Shown: in pieces, positions 24,212 to 34,605 of the stretch
How positions within the stretch are numbered: the stretch's first letter is position 1
Layout: each line of letters opens with the position of its first letter
Assembly (NCBI RefSeq): GCF_014196205.1
Contig: NZ_JACIDE010000002.1
Span: 62,001-126,000, forward strand
Length of the DNA: 64,000 nt
Direction: 5' to 3'
Source of the DNA: Anoxybacteroides voinovskiense
GTDB taxonomy: Bacteria > Bacillota > Bacilli > Bacillales > Anoxybacillaceae
Position numbers and translations under genes: made by a program
The notes under the pieces: generated by a model
Databases searched by the model: none
The model's input: only the letters and a program-made list of their open reading frames with translations
What the model was told of the DNA's origin: nothing

Positions 24212-26619
24212 AAATTGCCTCTGTCATTGTCGATGTTCCAGCGCGGCAAACCGACCGACCGTTTGATTATGAAATTCCTGCAAAATGGGAAGATGTGCTA
24301 CAAGTGGGGATGCGTGTCACTGTTCCGTTCGGCGCAAGACGACTGCAAGGATTTGTTGTCGACATTAAAACGCATTCAGAAGCAAAGTCGCTTAAACCGA
24401 TCGAAGCCATGTTAGACGTCACCCCAGTTTTAAACGAGGAGCTGTTGCAGCTGGGAAAATATTTAACAGAAACGACGCTTTGCTTTGCTATTTCTGCCTA
24501 CCAAGCGATGCTTCCGGCAGCGATGAAAGCAAAGTATGAAAAAGAAATTCGGCTCGTTGACGAAGCGTATCGCCAAAAATTGCACCCGAGCGTCCAGCCG
24601 CTGTTTGCCAACCGCTCGGCGCTGTTGTGGAAAGAAATCGACGAAACAACCGTCCTTTCACGCTTGCAAAAAGACATTCAAAACGGATATTTAGAAGTCG
24701 TTTACCACGTGAAAGAAAAAGGGTCGAAAAAAATGGTGAAATATATCGCCTGCACGCTTACAAAAGAGCAGTGCGGCGAAGCGCTCCGGTCGCTTCCGGC
24801 AAATGCCACTAAACAAAGGCGACTACTTGAGCTGTTAGTATCGGCACAAAAAGGGTTACCACTGAAAGAAGCGCTCGAGCAAAGCAACGCGTCGCACGCG
24901 GCAGTCAAGGCACTTATCGATAAAGGAATCGTTCGCGAATATGAAGTCGAAACGTATCGCGACCCGTATGAACAGCGCCATTTTGCGAAAACCGTGCCGC
25001 TTTCGCTAACGAACGAACAACAACAAGCACTAGATGCCATTGTTGACAGTGTGCGAAAAAATGAGCATCACGTCTTTTTGCTGTATGGAGTGACGGGCAG
25101 CGGCAAAACAGAAGTATATATGCAGGCGATTGAAGAAGTGTTAGCCCGTGGGAAAGAAGCGATCGTTCTCGTTCCAGAAATTTCGCTTACGCCGCAAATG
25201 GTCGAGCGTTTTAAAGGGCGGTTCGGCTCGCAAGTCGCTGTGCTTCACAGCGGTCTTTCCGTTGGGGAAAAATACGACGAATGGCGGAAAATTCAACGAA
25301 AAGAAGTAAAACTTGTCGTCGGTGCCCGCTCGGCGATTTTTGCTCCGTTTGAAAACTTAGGCATGATTATTATTGATGAAGAACATGAAGCAAGCTATAA
25401 ACAAGAAGAAACGCCGCGCTATCACGCTCGCGATGTCGCTATTTACCGCGCGCGCTTTCATCAGTGCCCAGTTGTGCTTGGCAGCGCCACCCCATCGCTC
25501 GAATCGTTTGCTCGCGCGAAAAAAGGGGTGTATCGTCTGTTGACGTTGCAAAAACGGATGAGCGAAAACGGCTTGCCGACGGTCAACATTATCGATATGC
25601 GTGAAGAGTTGCGGAGCGGCAACCGTTCAATGTTTTCGCGGTCGCTATTTGAAAAATTACAAGACCGTCTACAAAAAGGGGAACAAGCGGTGCTCTTTTT
25701 AAATCGGCGCGGCTATTCTACGTTTGTCATGTGCCGAGATTGTGGGTATGTGATCCGTTGTCCGCACTGCGATATTTCGCTTACGTACCACCGCGTGCAG
25801 CAGCGGCTAAAATGCCATTATTGCGGCTACGAAGAGCACGTTGCTTCGCGTTGCCCGTCGTGTACAAGCGAACACATTCGCTTTTTTGGAGCAGGAACAC
25901 AAAAAGTGGAAGAGGAATTAACGAAATTGCTGCCGCAAGCGCGCGTCATTCGGATGGATGTCGACACGACGAGCCGAAAAGGGGCGCACGAACAGTTACT
26001 TTCTGCTTTCGGTGAAGGGAAAGCGGACATTTTGCTTGGCACCCAAATGATTGCCAAAGGGCTCGATTTTCCGAAGGTGACGTTAGTTGGTGTATTAACG
26101 GCAGATACGATGCTCCACCTTCCGGATTTTCGCGCCTGCGAAAAAACGTTTCAACTATTAACGCAAGTGAGCGGACGAGCGGGTCGGCATCACTTGCCAG
26201 GAGAAGTTGTCATTCAAACGTATACACCGGATCATTACAGCATTGAATTAGCCGCTTGCCACGATTATGAAACGTTTTATCAAAAAGAAATGTTCGTTCG
26301 CAAGCGACACGGCTATCCGCCGTTTTACTATTTAACCCTTATCACCGTTTCGCATCCAGAAATAACAAAAGCCGTAGCGGTGACAGAAAAAATTGCGGCA
26401 TACGTGCGCAGCCAATTGTCAAAAGAAGCGGTCATCCTCGGACCGGTCGCTTCGCCAATTGCGCGGCTCCATGATAGATATCGTTACCAATGCATGATAA
26501 AATACAAGCGGGAGGCGATTACTGCTGTGTTAAAAAACGTGATTGACCGCTACCAGCAAGATATCTCCCAGGGAGAGTTGCAGCTGACGATTGACACCAA
26601 CCCGTATATGATGATGTAA
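24208..26619 (+). CDS. priA: Primosomal replication-restart helicase PriA
   Basis: 3'-5' DNA helicase that reloads the replisome at stalled forks. 803 residues: N-terminal 3'-DNA-binding domain, Walker A GVTGSGKTEVY (about 294-304), Walker B DEEHE, and a cysteine cluster CRDCGYVIRCPHC / CHYCGY / CPSC that binds two zinc ions. The start is a GTG at 24208 with GCGGAGGAAC upstream, overlapping the coaBC stop. Confidence 0.96.
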   Translation: MKIASVIVDVPARQTDRPFDYEIPAKWEDVLQVGMRVTVPFGARRLQGFVVDIKTHSEAKSLKPIEAMLDVTPVLNEELLQLGKYLTETTLCFAISAYQAMLPAAMKAKYEKEIRLVDEAYRQKLHPSVQPLFANRSALLWKEIDETTVLSRLQKDIQNGYLEVVYHVKEKGSKKMVKYIACTLTKEQCGEALRSLPANATKQRRLLELLVSAQKGLPLKEALEQSNASHAAVKALIDKGIVREYEVETYRDPYEQRHFAKTVPLSLTNEQQQALDAIVDSVRKNEHHVFLLYGVTGSGKTEVYMQAIEEVLARGKEAIVLVPEISLTPQMVERFKGRFGSQVAVLHSGLSVGEKYDEWRKIQRKEVKLVVGARSAIFAPFENLGMIIIDEEHEASYKQEETPRYHARDVAIYRARFHQCPVVLGSATPSLESFARAKKGVYRLLTLQKRMSENGLPTVNIIDMREELRSGNRSMFSRSLFEKLQDRLQKGEQAVLFLNRRGYSTFVMCRDCGYVIRCPHCDISLTYHRVQQRLKCHYCGYEEHVASRCPSCTSEHIRFFGAGTQKVEEELTKLLPQARVIRMDVDTTSRKGAHEQLLSAFGEGKADILLGTQMIAKGLDFPKVTLVGVLTADTMLHLPDFRACEKTFQLLTQVSGRAGRHHLPGEVVIQTYTPDHYSIELAACHDYETFYQKEMFVRKRHGYPPFYYLTLITVSHPEITKAVAVTEKIAAYVRSQLSKEAVILGPVASPIARLHDRYRYQCMIKYKREAITAVLKNVIDRYQQDISQGELQLTIDTNPYMMM

Positions 26620-26634
26620 ATTGGAGGAATCATT

Positions 26635-27111
26635 TTGGCGAAACTAACGATAGTTACGTATCCAGCAGAAATATTAGAAACCGTATGTGAAAAAGTCACA
26701 CAATTTGACCGCTCGCTTGTCAAACTACTAAACGACATGTACGACACGATGCTAGAAGCGGACGGCGTTGGCTTAGCCGCTCCGCAAGTCGGCATCGCCA
26801 AGCAAATCGCCATTGTCGATATTGGCGATGAACACGGTCGAATGGAGTTAATCAATCCCGTCATTTTAGAAGCGCGCGGCGAACAAATTGGCCCGGAAGG
26901 ATGTTTAAGTTTTCCAGGGCTATTTGGGGATGTCAGCCGAGCGGAATACGTAAAAGTGCGCGCGCAAAATCGGCACGGTCGCGTGTTTACGCTCGAAGCG
27001 ACAGGCTTTTTAGCGCGGGCGTTGCAACATGAAATCGACCATTTGCATGGCGTTTTATTTACGACAAAAGTCATTCGATATTACGAATCAGAAGAATTGG
27101 AAGGTTTTTGA
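26635..27111 (+). CDS. def: Peptide deformylase
   Basis: Removes the formyl group from nascent proteins. 158 residues with all three family motifs: GVGLAAPQVG, EGCLSFPG (metal-binding Cys) and QHEIDHLHG (metal-binding His and catalytic Glu). The start is a TTG at 26635 with TTGGAGGAA 8 nt upstream. In related genomes fmt follows at once; here a TnpB element intervenes. Confidence 0.95.
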   Translation: MAKLTIVTYPAEILETVCEKVTQFDRSLVKLLNDMYDTMLEADGVGLAAPQVGIAKQIAIVDIGDEHGRMELINPVILEARGEQIGPEGCLSFPGLFGDVSRAEYVKVRAQNRHGRVFTLEATGFLARALQHEIDHLHGVLFTTKVIRYYESEELEGF

Positions 27112-27193
27112 CTGTTAATGATAAATGTATAAATATTTATAAAAATCTGACGATCATTTTATGTGAAAAAAGTCAAAAAGGGGCTGGGAGAAG

Positions 27194-28369
27194 ATGATTC
27201 GCACGTACAAAGTCATGCTTCTGCCCAACAATAAGCAAAAGACGAAGCTTTTTCAATGCGCAGGTGTTGCCAGATGGGCGTATAACTTTGCATTAGCGCA
27301 ACAACAAGAAAATTATAAACAAGGTGGTCAATTTTTGAGTGATGGCGAACTAAGAAAAAGGTTAACGCAGCTTAAACAAACGAAAGAGTACAGTTGGCTC
27401 AATCAATTCTCAAACAACATCACAAAACAAGCAATTAAAGATGCGTGTCAAGCCTACAAAAACTTTTTCGAAGGATGGGCGAAGTTTCCGAAGTTTAAAA
27501 CAAAAAAGCGAACACGCCCAAGTTTTTATCAAGACACCGCCAAAATCAAAGTGACCGACACGCACGTGAAATTAGAAAAACTCACCCCTTCCAAAAAGAA
27601 AAAGAAACAGACATTCAATTGGATACGTTTGGCGGAACGAGGTCGTATTCCTCACGGTGCAAATATAAAGTATGTCAATCCGCGCATCGTGTTTGACGGA
27701 ATGAACTGGTTTTTAACGGTCGGCGTAGAGGAAGGGGAAGTGAAACACGAAACGTACAGCGAAGGCATCGGCATTGATTTAGGGATAAAATCGTTCGCTA
27801 CCGTCAGCAGTGGGATGACATTTCCTAACATCCATCACATGCCTCAAGTGAAAAAACTTGAAAAACAAATCAAACGAATGCAAAGAAAAATATCGCGAAA
27901 ATATGAAATGAACAAAATCCAAATCGAAGGAGGTGAATTCCGTTACAGAAAAACGGAAAACATCAAGAAATATGAATTCCTTGTTTTGAAAAAACGCCGA
28001 AGGCTAAAAAATATCCAGCTAAACTATACCCACCACATCACAACGACGTTGGTGAAAACCAAGCCAGCGTATGTCGTGATGGAAGACTTGAATACAATCG
28101 GCATGTTAAAGAATCGGAAGCTATCGAAAGCGATTCAACAACAAACATTCCACGAGTTCAAGCGGCAAATGACGTACAAATGTGCATGGCATAGTATCGA
28201 GTTGATCGTGGCGGATCGTTTTTATCCGTCAAGCAAAATGTGCAGCTGTTGCGGTCATGTAAAAGAGAAGCTTTCTCTATCCGAACGGACGTATCGCTGT
28301 GAAGCTTGCGGGATAGAAATGGATCGCGACCTCAACGCGAGCATCAACTTGAAAAACTATGCTAAGTAA
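27194..28369 (+). CDS. tnpB: TnpB RNA-guided nuclease
   Basis: 391 residues, Cas12-like RuvC nuclease encoded by IS200/IS605-type elements; family members cut DNA with an RNA (omega RNA) taken from the element's right end. Catalytic residues appear intact: D195 in GIDLGIKS, E297 in VMEDLN, D379 in DRDLNAS. A zinc ribbon is formed by C350/C353 and C369/C372. The N-terminal part (1-110) is the helix-turn-helix/REC-like region. GGGGCTGGGAGAAG precedes the ATG. Full length and intact motifs suggest an active protein (inference). Confidence 0.92.
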   Translation: MIRTYKVMLLPNNKQKTKLFQCAGVARWAYNFALAQQQENYKQGGQFLSDGELRKRLTQLKQTKEYSWLNQFSNNITKQAIKDACQAYKNFFEGWAKFPKFKTKKRTRPSFYQDTAKIKVTDTHVKLEKLTPSKKKKKQTFNWIRLAERGRIPHGANIKYVNPRIVFDGMNWFLTVGVEEGEVKHETYSEGIGIDLGIKSFATVSSGMTFPNIHHMPQVKKLEKQIKRMQRKISRKYEMNKIQIEGGEFRYRKTENIKKYEFLVLKKRRRLKNIQLNYTHHITTTLVKTKPAYVVMEDLNTIGMLKNRKLSKAIQQQTFHEFKRQMTYKCAWHSIELIVADRFYPSSKMCSCCGHVKEKLSLSERTYRCEACGIEMDRDLNASINLKNYAK

Positions 28370-28520
28370 AGCACAACATGTACCCATACGTTAGTGGGGA
28401 AGTGAAGCCTTCGGAGCGCCAAGGAAACGAGAGTAGCTTTTCGCGAAATCGGGCGCGATGAACAAGGAAGGAAACATAGACTTTTATAGGTTTCTTATAA
28501 AGTCTTGTAAGTTTTCTGTA
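28370..28520 (+). ncRNA. Candidate omega RNA scaffold (right end of TnpB element)
   Basis: Directly after tnpB, GAAG/CTTC (near 28400) and GCGCC (28416-28420) with GGCGC (28452-28456) can form stems around a TTTCGCGAAA palindrome (28439-28448), a compact folded region such as TnpB guide RNAs carry. The guide would be the ~16-20 nt beyond the element's right end, inside the fmt leader. Limits are approximate. Confidence 0.4.
28479..28504 (+). repeat. Right-end imperfect palindrome with bulged T
   Basis: GACTTT pairs with AAAGTC and ATA with TAT, leaving a single unpaired T in the 5' arm and a 7-nt loop. Hairpins with an unpaired base in the stem are the known recognition structures of the Y1 transposase TnpA. 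Confidence 0.5.
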
Positions 28521-28534
28521 ACGGATAGATACGT

Positions 28535-29482
28535 ATGGTGCGAATTGTTTTTATGGGAACACCGGATTTTGCTGTTCCGGTGCTCCAACAACTCATTCAC
28601 GACGGCTATAATGTCGTCGGTGTCGTTACACAGCCCGATAAACCAAAAGGACGCAAAAAAGAACTAACGCCGCCACCAGTGAAAGTGGAAGCGGAAAAAC
28701 ATGGCATCCCGGTATTGCAGCCAACAAAAATTCGCGAAAAAGAACAATACGAGCAAGTGCTTGCACTGAAGCCTGATTTAATCGTGACGGCTGCGTTCGG
28801 GCAAATTTTGCCGAAAGAATTGCTTGAAGCGCCATCGTACGGCTGCATTAACGTCCATGCGTCATTGTTGCCGGAATTGCGCGGCGGTGCACCGATTCAT
28901 TATGCGATTTTGCAAGGAAAAACAAAGACGGGCATTACCATTATGTATATGGTCGAAAAGCTCGATGCCGGCGATATGTTGACGCAAGTGGAAGTGCCGA
29001 TTACAGAAACAGATACGGTCGGTACGCTTCACGACAAATTAAGTACAGCAGGCGCGAAACTATTATCGGAAACGATTCCTTTATTGCTTGCCGGAAAAAT
29101 TACGCCGATTCCGCAAGCAGAGGAAAAGGCAACGTTTGCGCCAAATATTAAGCGGGAACAAGAAAAAATCGATTGGACAAAAACAGGCGAAACGATTTAC
29201 AACCACATTCGCGGCTTACATCCGTGGCCGGTCGCCTATACAACATACGAAGGGCAAGTGTGGAAAATTTGGTGGGGAGAAAAAGTCGCAGCACAAACAA
29301 ACGCTGAACCAGGAACGATTATCGCTGTAGAACGCGATGGTATCGTCGTTGCGACAGGCAATGAAACGGCCATTAAAATTACCGAATTGCAGCCGTCCGG
29401 CAAAAAACGAATGAGCGCAGCGCAATTTTTGCTCGGCGCTGACATTATGATTGGGAAAAAGCTAGGAGATGACAATGAGTAA
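28535..29482 (+). CDS. fmt: Methionyl-tRNA formyltransferase
   Basis: Formylates the initiator Met-tRNA, the partner activity of def. 315 residues. N-terminal formyltransferase fold with [10 protein letters not shown], the catalytic region [17 protein letters not shown] and DAGDML; C-terminal tRNA-binding domain. The start is ATG 28535 (GTG 28538 is possible). The ribosome-binding site is poor (GGATAG), perhaps because the TnpB element separated the gene from its original leader. The end overlaps rsmB by 8 bases. Confidence 0.95.
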   Translation: MVRIVFMGTPDFAVPVLQQLIHDGYNVVGVVTQPDKPKGRKKELTPPPVKVEAEKHGIPVLQPTKIREKEQYEQVLALKPDLIVTAAFGQILPKELLEAPSYGCINVHASLLPELRGGAPIHYAILQGKTKTGITIMYMVEKLDAGDMLTQVEVPITETDTVGTLHDKLSTAGAKLLSETIPLLLAGKITPIPQAEEKATFAPNIKREQEKIDWTKTGETIYNHIRGLHPWPVAYTTYEGQVWKIWWGEKVAAQTNAEPGTIIAVERDGIVVATGNETAIKITELQPSGKKRMSAAQFLLGADIMIGKKLGDDNE

Positions 29483-30815
29483 AAACGCACGAGAAATAGC
29501 GCTTGAAGCGCTTTTAGCAGTCGAAGAAAAAAAAGCATATAGCCATTTGTTGCTCAATCAACTGTTGCGCACAGAACCGCTGTCGGAAAAAGATAAGGGG
29601 CTATTGACAGAAATTATGTACGGCACCATCCAACGCCGTGACACGCTCGACTATTATTTGCGCCCGTTTCTGCAAAAAGCGCGGAAACTGCAACCGTGGG
29701 TGCGCATTTTGCTTCGGTTGTCGCTTTATCAAATGCTATATTTAGATCGCGTCCCGGACCGTGCCGTCATTTTTGAAGCGGTAGAAATCGCCAAAAAGCG
29801 CGGCCATCGCGGCATCGCGTCAATGGTAAATGGCGTATTGCGCGCGATTCAGCGCGAAGGTGTCCCGCCGCTTGCGGCAATCGAGGACGAGGTAGAGCGG
29901 CTTTCGGTTGCGACAAGCCATCCACATTGGCTCGTGAACCGCTGGGTGTTGCAATACGGGTTCGATACGACAAAAAAAATATGTGAAGCGAATTTATTGC
30001 CGCCAAAACAAACGGCTCGCGTCAATACCGCAAGAATAACGGTCGAAGAAGCGATAGAAAAACTAGCGGAAGAAGGCGTCGACGTCGTGCGCGGCGAAGT
30101 GGCGAAAGAAGCGGTGAAAGCGAAAAAAGGAAACTTAGCGAATACCGCCATGTTTCGCGATGGCTACATCACCATTCAAGACGAAAGTTCAATGCTCGTT
30201 GCAGCCGCGCTAAACCCAAGCGACCGTGAACGAGTACTTGATAGTTGTGCTGCCCCTGGCGGAAAAGCGACGCATCTTGCTGAACGAATGCACGGAACAG
30301 GAGAAGTCATCGCGCTTGATATTCATGACCATAAAGTAAAGTTAATTAATGAACAGGCGAAGCGGTTAAAGCTCGAAAACGTTACAGCGCGGGCGCTCGA
30401 TAGCCGCCATGTTCGCGACTATTTTGCTGAGTCGTCATTTGACAAAATTTTAGTGGACGCGCCTTGTTCTGGATTTGGCGTCATTCGCCGCAAGCCGGAA
30501 ATTAAATATGCGAAAACAGAAGCTGACTTGCCGGCGCTTTCTTCATTACAACTCGATATTTTAATGGCAGCAGCACCATTGTTAAAGGCTGGAGGTACGC
30601 TTGTGTACAGCACATGTACAATCGACCGTGACGAAAACGACGCAGTCGTGGACACTTTTTTGCAAAAGCATCCGGAATTTGTGCTTGATGATACGTTGCA
30701 AGAAAGAATGCCAGAAATAGTCCGCCCATATGTCAAAGGCGGCAAGCTATTGTTATTGCCGCATCATGTCGATTCCGACGGATTTTTTATCGCATCATTA
30801 CGAAAGAAGGGGTAA
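29475..30815 (+). CDS. rsmB: 16S rRNA (cytosine-967-C5)-methyltransferase RsmB
   Basis: SAM-dependent m5C methylase. 446 residues: N-terminal NusB-like RNA-binding domain and C-terminal Rossmann methylase with [15 protein letters not shown] (SAM), [16 protein letters not shown] and VYSTCT (the two catalytic Cys). ATG 29475 is 7 nt from CTAGGAG; an ATG two codons earlier is too close. Translationally coupled to fmt. Confidence 0.95.
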   Translation: MSKNAREIALEALLAVEEKKAYSHLLLNQLLRTEPLSEKDKGLLTEIMYGTIQRRDTLDYYLRPFLQKARKLQPWVRILLRLSLYQMLYLDRVPDRAVIFEAVEIAKKRGHRGIASMVNGVLRAIQREGVPPLAAIEDEVERLSVATSHPHWLVNRWVLQYGFDTTKKICEANLLPPKQTARVNTARITVEEAIEKLAEEGVDVVRGEVAKEAVKAKKGNLANTAMFRDGYITIQDESSMLVAAALNPSDRERVLDSCAAPGGKATHLAERMHGTGEVIALDIHDHKVKLINEQAKRLKLENVTARALDSRHVRDYFAESSFDKILVDAPCSGFGVIRRKPEIKYAKTEADLPALSSLQLDILMAAAPLLKAGGTLVYSTCTIDRDENDAVVDTFLQKHPEFVLDDTLQERMPEIVRPYVKGGKLLLLPHHVDSDGFFIASLRKKG

Positions 30816-30817
30816 TA

Positions 30818-31900
30818 TTGGAAAAAACAGCAGGATCAAACGAAACGAAAACGTATTTGCCATCCATTTATTCGCTTACACTCGAACAGTTGCAAGATTG
30901 GATGGTGGAGCATGGAGAAAAGCCGTTTCGGGCGACACAAATCTATGAATGGCTATACGGGAAACGAATCATATCGTTTGAAGACATGACAAACATCCCA
31001 AAAAGCTTGCGCGAAAAACTAGCCGAGCAGTTTACGATTACAACGCTAAAAACACTTGTGCAACAAACATCGAAAGACGGAACGATGAAATTTTTATTTG
31101 AGCTGCATGACGGCTATTCGATTGAAACGGTGCTCATGCGCCACGACTACGGCAATTCGATTTGCGTCACGACCCAAGTCGGTTGCCGCATCGGCTGTAC
31201 GTTTTGCGCCTCGACGCTCGGCGGATTGAAGCGCCATTTAGAAGCAGGCGAAATTGTCGCCCAAGTGGTCAACGTACAAAAAGCGTTAGATGAGCAAAAT
31301 GAGCGCGTCGACAGCATCGTCGTCATGGGAATTGGCGAGCCGTTTGACAACTACGACGAACTCATCAAATTTTTAAAAATTGTCAACCATCCGAAAGGGC
31401 TGCATATCGGTGCCCGTCATATTACCGTGTCGACGAGTGGCATTATTCCGAAAATTTATCAGTTCGCGGAAGAAGGAATGCAAATTAATTTTGCCATTTC
31501 CTTGCACGCACCGACAACGGAATTGCGCACGAAATTAATGCCCATTAACAAAGCATATCCGCTCCCGAAACTAATGGAAGCGGTACGCTACTACATCGAA
31601 AAAACAGGTCGGCGCGTCACGTTTGAATACGGCTTATTCGGTGGCGTCAACGATCAAATCGAGCACGCCGAACAATTATCCGCCCTGTTAAAAGGACTCA
31701 AGTGCCATGTCAACTTAATTCCCGTGAACTACGTCCCAGAACGCAACTACGTTCGAACGCCGCGCGAACAAATTTTTGCGTTTGAACGAACGCTGAAAAA
31801 ACACGGAATTAATGTAACGATTCGCCGCGAACAAGGGCACGACATCGATGCAGCATGCGGGCAGCTTCGCGCGAAGGAGCGAAAAGAAGAGACGAGGTGA
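30818..31900 (+). CDS. rlmN: Dual-specificity 23S rRNA/tRNA (adenine-C2)-methyltransferase RlmN
   Basis: Radical SAM enzyme that makes m2A2503 in 23S rRNA and m2A37 in tRNAs. 360 residues. The [4Fe-4S] motif CRIGCTFC has C123, C127 and C130; the resolving Cys is in DAACGQ near the C-terminus. The start is a TTG at 30818 following GAAGGGG, two bases after the rsmB stop. Some annotators may choose a downstream start. Confidence 0.94.
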   Translation: MEKTAGSNETKTYLPSIYSLTLEQLQDWMVEHGEKPFRATQIYEWLYGKRIISFEDMTNIPKSLREKLAEQFTITTLKTLVQQTSKDGTMKFLFELHDGYSIETVLMRHDYGNSICVTTQVGCRIGCTFCASTLGGLKRHLEAGEIVAQVVNVQKALDEQNERVDSIVVMGIGEPFDNYDELIKFLKIVNHPKGLHIGARHITVSTSGIIPKIYQFAEEGMQINFAISLHAPTTELRTKLMPINKAYPLPKLMEAVRYYIEKTGRRVTFEYGLFGGVNDQIEHAEQLSALLKGLKCHVNLIPVNYVPERNYVRTPREQIFAFERTLKKHGINVTIRREQGHDIDAACGQLRAKERKEETR

Positions 31901-31905
31901 AACCG

Positions 31906-32655
31906 ATGGACGCTGTTTTCCAAACGGATATTGGAAAAATTCGTTTACACAATGAAGACTGTGGCGGCATTTTTCAAAATAAAGACGGTTATTATTTAGC
32001 GGTTGTTGCCGACGGCATGGGCGGTCATCGAGCAGGCGATGTCGCGAGCGAAATGACGATTGCCTACTTGAAAAAAGAATGGGAAGAAACGGAAAACATC
32101 GTTTCTCCTGACAAAGCAGAGCAATGGTTAAAAGAGCATATTGCTACTATTAACCGTCTATTATTTGACCATTCGTTACAGCATGAAGAATGCCAAGGAA
32201 TGGGAACGACGATTGTAAGCGCCATTTGCACCGAGCAATTCGCGACGATTGGTCACATTGGCGACAGCCGCTGTTATATTTTAAACCAGCACGGATTTCA
32301 ACAAATTACCGAAGACCATTCGCTTGTAAATGAGCTTGTGAAAACAGGGCAAATTTCCAAAGAAGATGCTGAGCACCATCCACGGAAAAACGTGTTATTA
32401 CGAGCGCTCGGAACAGAAAAAGAAGTAAAGCTAGATATGAAGACAATTACCGTCGATGCACACGATCAATTGCTCTTATGTTCGGACGGGCTATCGAATA
32501 AAGTATCGGAACAGACGATGACCGATATTTTAATGTCGGACCGACCGTTAAAAGAGAAAGCAGAGACGCTCGTTCGCTTAGCTAATGAGCATGGCGGCGA
32601 AGACAATATTACGTTAGCAATCGTACAATTTTCATCGGAATGTGAAAGCGGGTGA
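31906..32655 (+). CDS. prpC: PP2C-type serine/threonine phosphatase PrpC (Stp)
   Basis: Removes phosphates placed by PrkC. 249 residues, PPM/PP2C fold with metal-binding Asp residues in VADGMGGHRAGD, GDSRCY, CSDGLSNK and GGEDNITLAIV. ATG 31906 follows GACGAGGTGAAA, overlapping no neighbour; the upstream open frame overlaps rlmN and is not used. It is coupled to prkC, the standard pair in Gram-positive bacteria. Confidence 0.95.
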   Translation: MDAVFQTDIGKIRLHNEDCGGIFQNKDGYYLAVVADGMGGHRAGDVASEMTIAYLKKEWEETENIVSPDKAEQWLKEHIATINRLLFDHSLQHEECQGMGTTIVSAICTEQFATIGHIGDSRCYILNQHGFQQITEDHSLVNELVKTGQISKEDAEHHPRKNVLLRALGTEKEVKLDMKTITVDAHDQLLLCSDGLSNKVSEQTMTDILMSDRPLKEKAETLVRLANEHGGEDNITLAIVQFSSECESG

Positions 32656-32660
32656 GGAGC

Positions 32661-34601
32661 GTGCTCATTGGCAAACGATTAAACGAACGGTATAAAATCG
32701 TTAGCTTGCTTGGTGGCGGCGGCATGGCTAATGTATATTTAGCGAGAGACATGATTTTAGATCGCGACGTCGCCATTAAAGTGCTTCGCTTTGACTTTGC
32801 GAACGATGAGCAATTTATTAAACGGTTTCGTCGGGAAGCGCAGGCAGCAACAAGCTTAAACCATGAAAATATCGTCAGCATTTACGACGTTGGCGAAGAC
32901 GAAGGCGTTTATTATATTGTGATGGAATATGTGCGCGGTTCGACGTTAAAACAATATATTCAACAGCACGCTCCATTAAGTGTACCAAAAGCGCTTGATA
33001 TTATGGAGCAACTCACTTCCGCTATTGCGCATGCTCATGCGAATCGAATCATTCATCGTGACATTAAGCCGCAAAATATTTTAATTGACGAGCATGGAAA
33101 AGTGAAAATTACCGACTTTGGCATCGCGGTAGCATTAAGTTCAACGACGATTACGCAAACCAATTCCGTACTTGGTTCGGTGCATTATTTATCGCCAGAG
33201 CAAGCGCGCGGAGGAGTGGCGACCGAAAAATCAGACATTTATTCGCTTGGTATTGTCATGTTTGAGCTGCTGACTGGTCGTCTTCCGTTTTCTGGGGAAT
33301 CAGCGGTGTCGATTGTACTAAAACATTTACAGACGGAAACGCCGTCGCCAAAAGCGTGGAATCCCTCTATTCCACAAAGCGTCGAAAACGTGATTTTAAA
33401 GGCGACAGCAAAAGACCCGTTTTATCGCTATCAATCGGTGCAGGAAATGAACGAAGACATTCGAACCGCCTTAAACCCTGACCGGTTGCATGAAGCCAAA
33501 TTCACCATTCCAGACGACGAAGAAGCGACAAAAGCGGTACCGATTATGAAAGATTCATTCGCAGAAAAAACGACTGTGCGCGAAGAGCGAAATGAGCCAG
33601 AAAAAGAGCCAGCAAAAGAAAAAAAGAAAAAGAGATGGCTTAGTTGGTTTGTCGCACTGCTTCTCCTTGTAGCTATTGCCGGGGTAAGTATGTTCACTTG
33701 GGTTCCAGCGGTGTTTTTTCCAAAAGACATTACCGTTCCCGACGTGACGAACGAGGAGTACGACAAAGCGGTCGCCAAGTTATCGTCGCTTGGGTTTGAA
33801 ATTAAAGAAACGAAAGAAGTGGAAGATGACGAAATTAAAGAAGGATACGTCGTCCGCACAGAGCCGAAAGCAGGCGAAGTGGTGAAAGAAGGAACGGCGG
33901 TGACGATTTATAAAAGCATCGGCAAGAAAAAAGTTGAATTTGGCGATTATGTTGGCCAAGATTTTCCAACCGTCGAAGAGCAATTAAAAAACGAACACTT
34001 TTTAATCGTTCGCCGCATCGAACGATATAGCGAAGAACCGGCAGGAACGATTCTCGAGCAATTCCCTTCTCCAGGGGAAAAAGTCGTTCCCGAAGAAACG
34101 GAAGTAGAATTTACGGTAAGCGCCGGAACGCCGAAAGTGATGCTAAAAGATTTAACTGGTTATACGGAAAAAAGCGTTCGTGACTATGCCCAAGAGCAAC
34201 AGTTAAACGTTGTCGTCAAACACGAATATTCCGATCAAGTGCCAGAAGGGATCGTTATTTCGCAACTCCCAAGCGCCAACACGGAACTGCAAAAAGGAGA
34301 TACGATCACCGTTATTATTTCCCGCGGGCAAGAGCCAAAGCCGAATAAAACGGTCATTAAAGAAATTGACATTCCATACGATTCCGACCAACATGGAGAA
34401 GTAATAGAAGCACAGTTGTATATTCAAGATGCTAACCATGATATGACGAAACCATATAAGACGTATCGATTGACAGCACCGGTTAAAGAAACGGTAGAGT
34501 TTGTCATTCCGTATAATGGACAAGCGTACTATCGGGTGATTGTCAATCATGTCGTGAAACAAGAAGGAACGATTCCGTATCCAAACGAAAAAAAGGAGTG
34601 A
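32661..34601 (+). CDS. prkC: PASTA-domain serine/threonine protein kinase PrkC
   Basis: Membrane kinase that senses muropeptides and controls spore germination and cell-wall processes in Bacillus. 646 residues from GTG 32661, giving VLIGKRLNERY like the B. subtilis start and placing the ATP-binding Lys at K40 and the catalytic Asp at D134 (HRDIKPQN). A Lys-rich juxtamembrane stretch precedes one membrane segment (327-347), then three PASTA repeats (about 358-560) and a C-terminal domain outside. The Shine-Dalgarno spacing to this GTG is short (GGTGAGGAGC); the GTG at 32652 is the alternative. Confidence 0.94.
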   Translation: MLIGKRLNERYKIVSLLGGGGMANVYLARDMILDRDVAIKVLRFDFANDEQFIKRFRREAQAATSLNHENIVSIYDVGEDEGVYYIVMEYVRGSTLKQYIQQHAPLSVPKALDIMEQLTSAIAHAHANRIIHRDIKPQNILIDEHGKVKITDFGIAVALSSTTITQTNSVLGSVHYLSPEQARGGVATEKSDIYSLGIVMFELLTGRLPFSGESAVSIVLKHLQTETPSPKAWNPSIPQSVENVILKATAKDPFYRYQSVQEMNEDIRTALNPDRLHEAKFTIPDDEEATKAVPIMKDSFAEKTTVREERNEPEKEPAKEKKKKRWLSWFVALLLLVAIAGVSMFTWVPAVFFPKDITVPDVTNEEYDKAVAKLSSLGFEIKETKEVEDDEIKEGYVVRTEPKAGEVVKEGTAVTIYKSIGKKKVEFGDYVGQDFPTVEEQLKNEHFLIVRRIERYSEEPAGTILEQFPSPGEKVVPEETEVEFTVSAGTPKVMLKDLTGYTEKSVRDYAQEQQLNVVVKHEYSDQVPEGIVISQLPSANTELQKGDTITVIISRGQEPKPNKTVIKEIDIPYDSDQHGEVIEAQLYIQDANHDMTKPYKTYRLTAPVKETVEFVIPYNGQAYYRVIVNHVVKQEGTIPYPNEKKE

Positions 34602-34605
34602 AGCT

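Larger units (their letters stand above)
27112..28530 (+). mobile_element. Solo-tnpB element of IS200/IS605 type (ends approximate)
   Basis: A tnpB gene with AT-rich flanks lies between def and fmt, which are normally adjacent. No tnpA transposase is present, so the element is non-autonomous for movement. On the left, a 14-bp palindrome TATAAATATTTATA lies near 27128-27141. On the right, an imperfect hairpin with a bulged T is at 28479-28504. Exact ends and target tetramer could not be fixed without an empty-site sequence. Confidence 0.7.
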
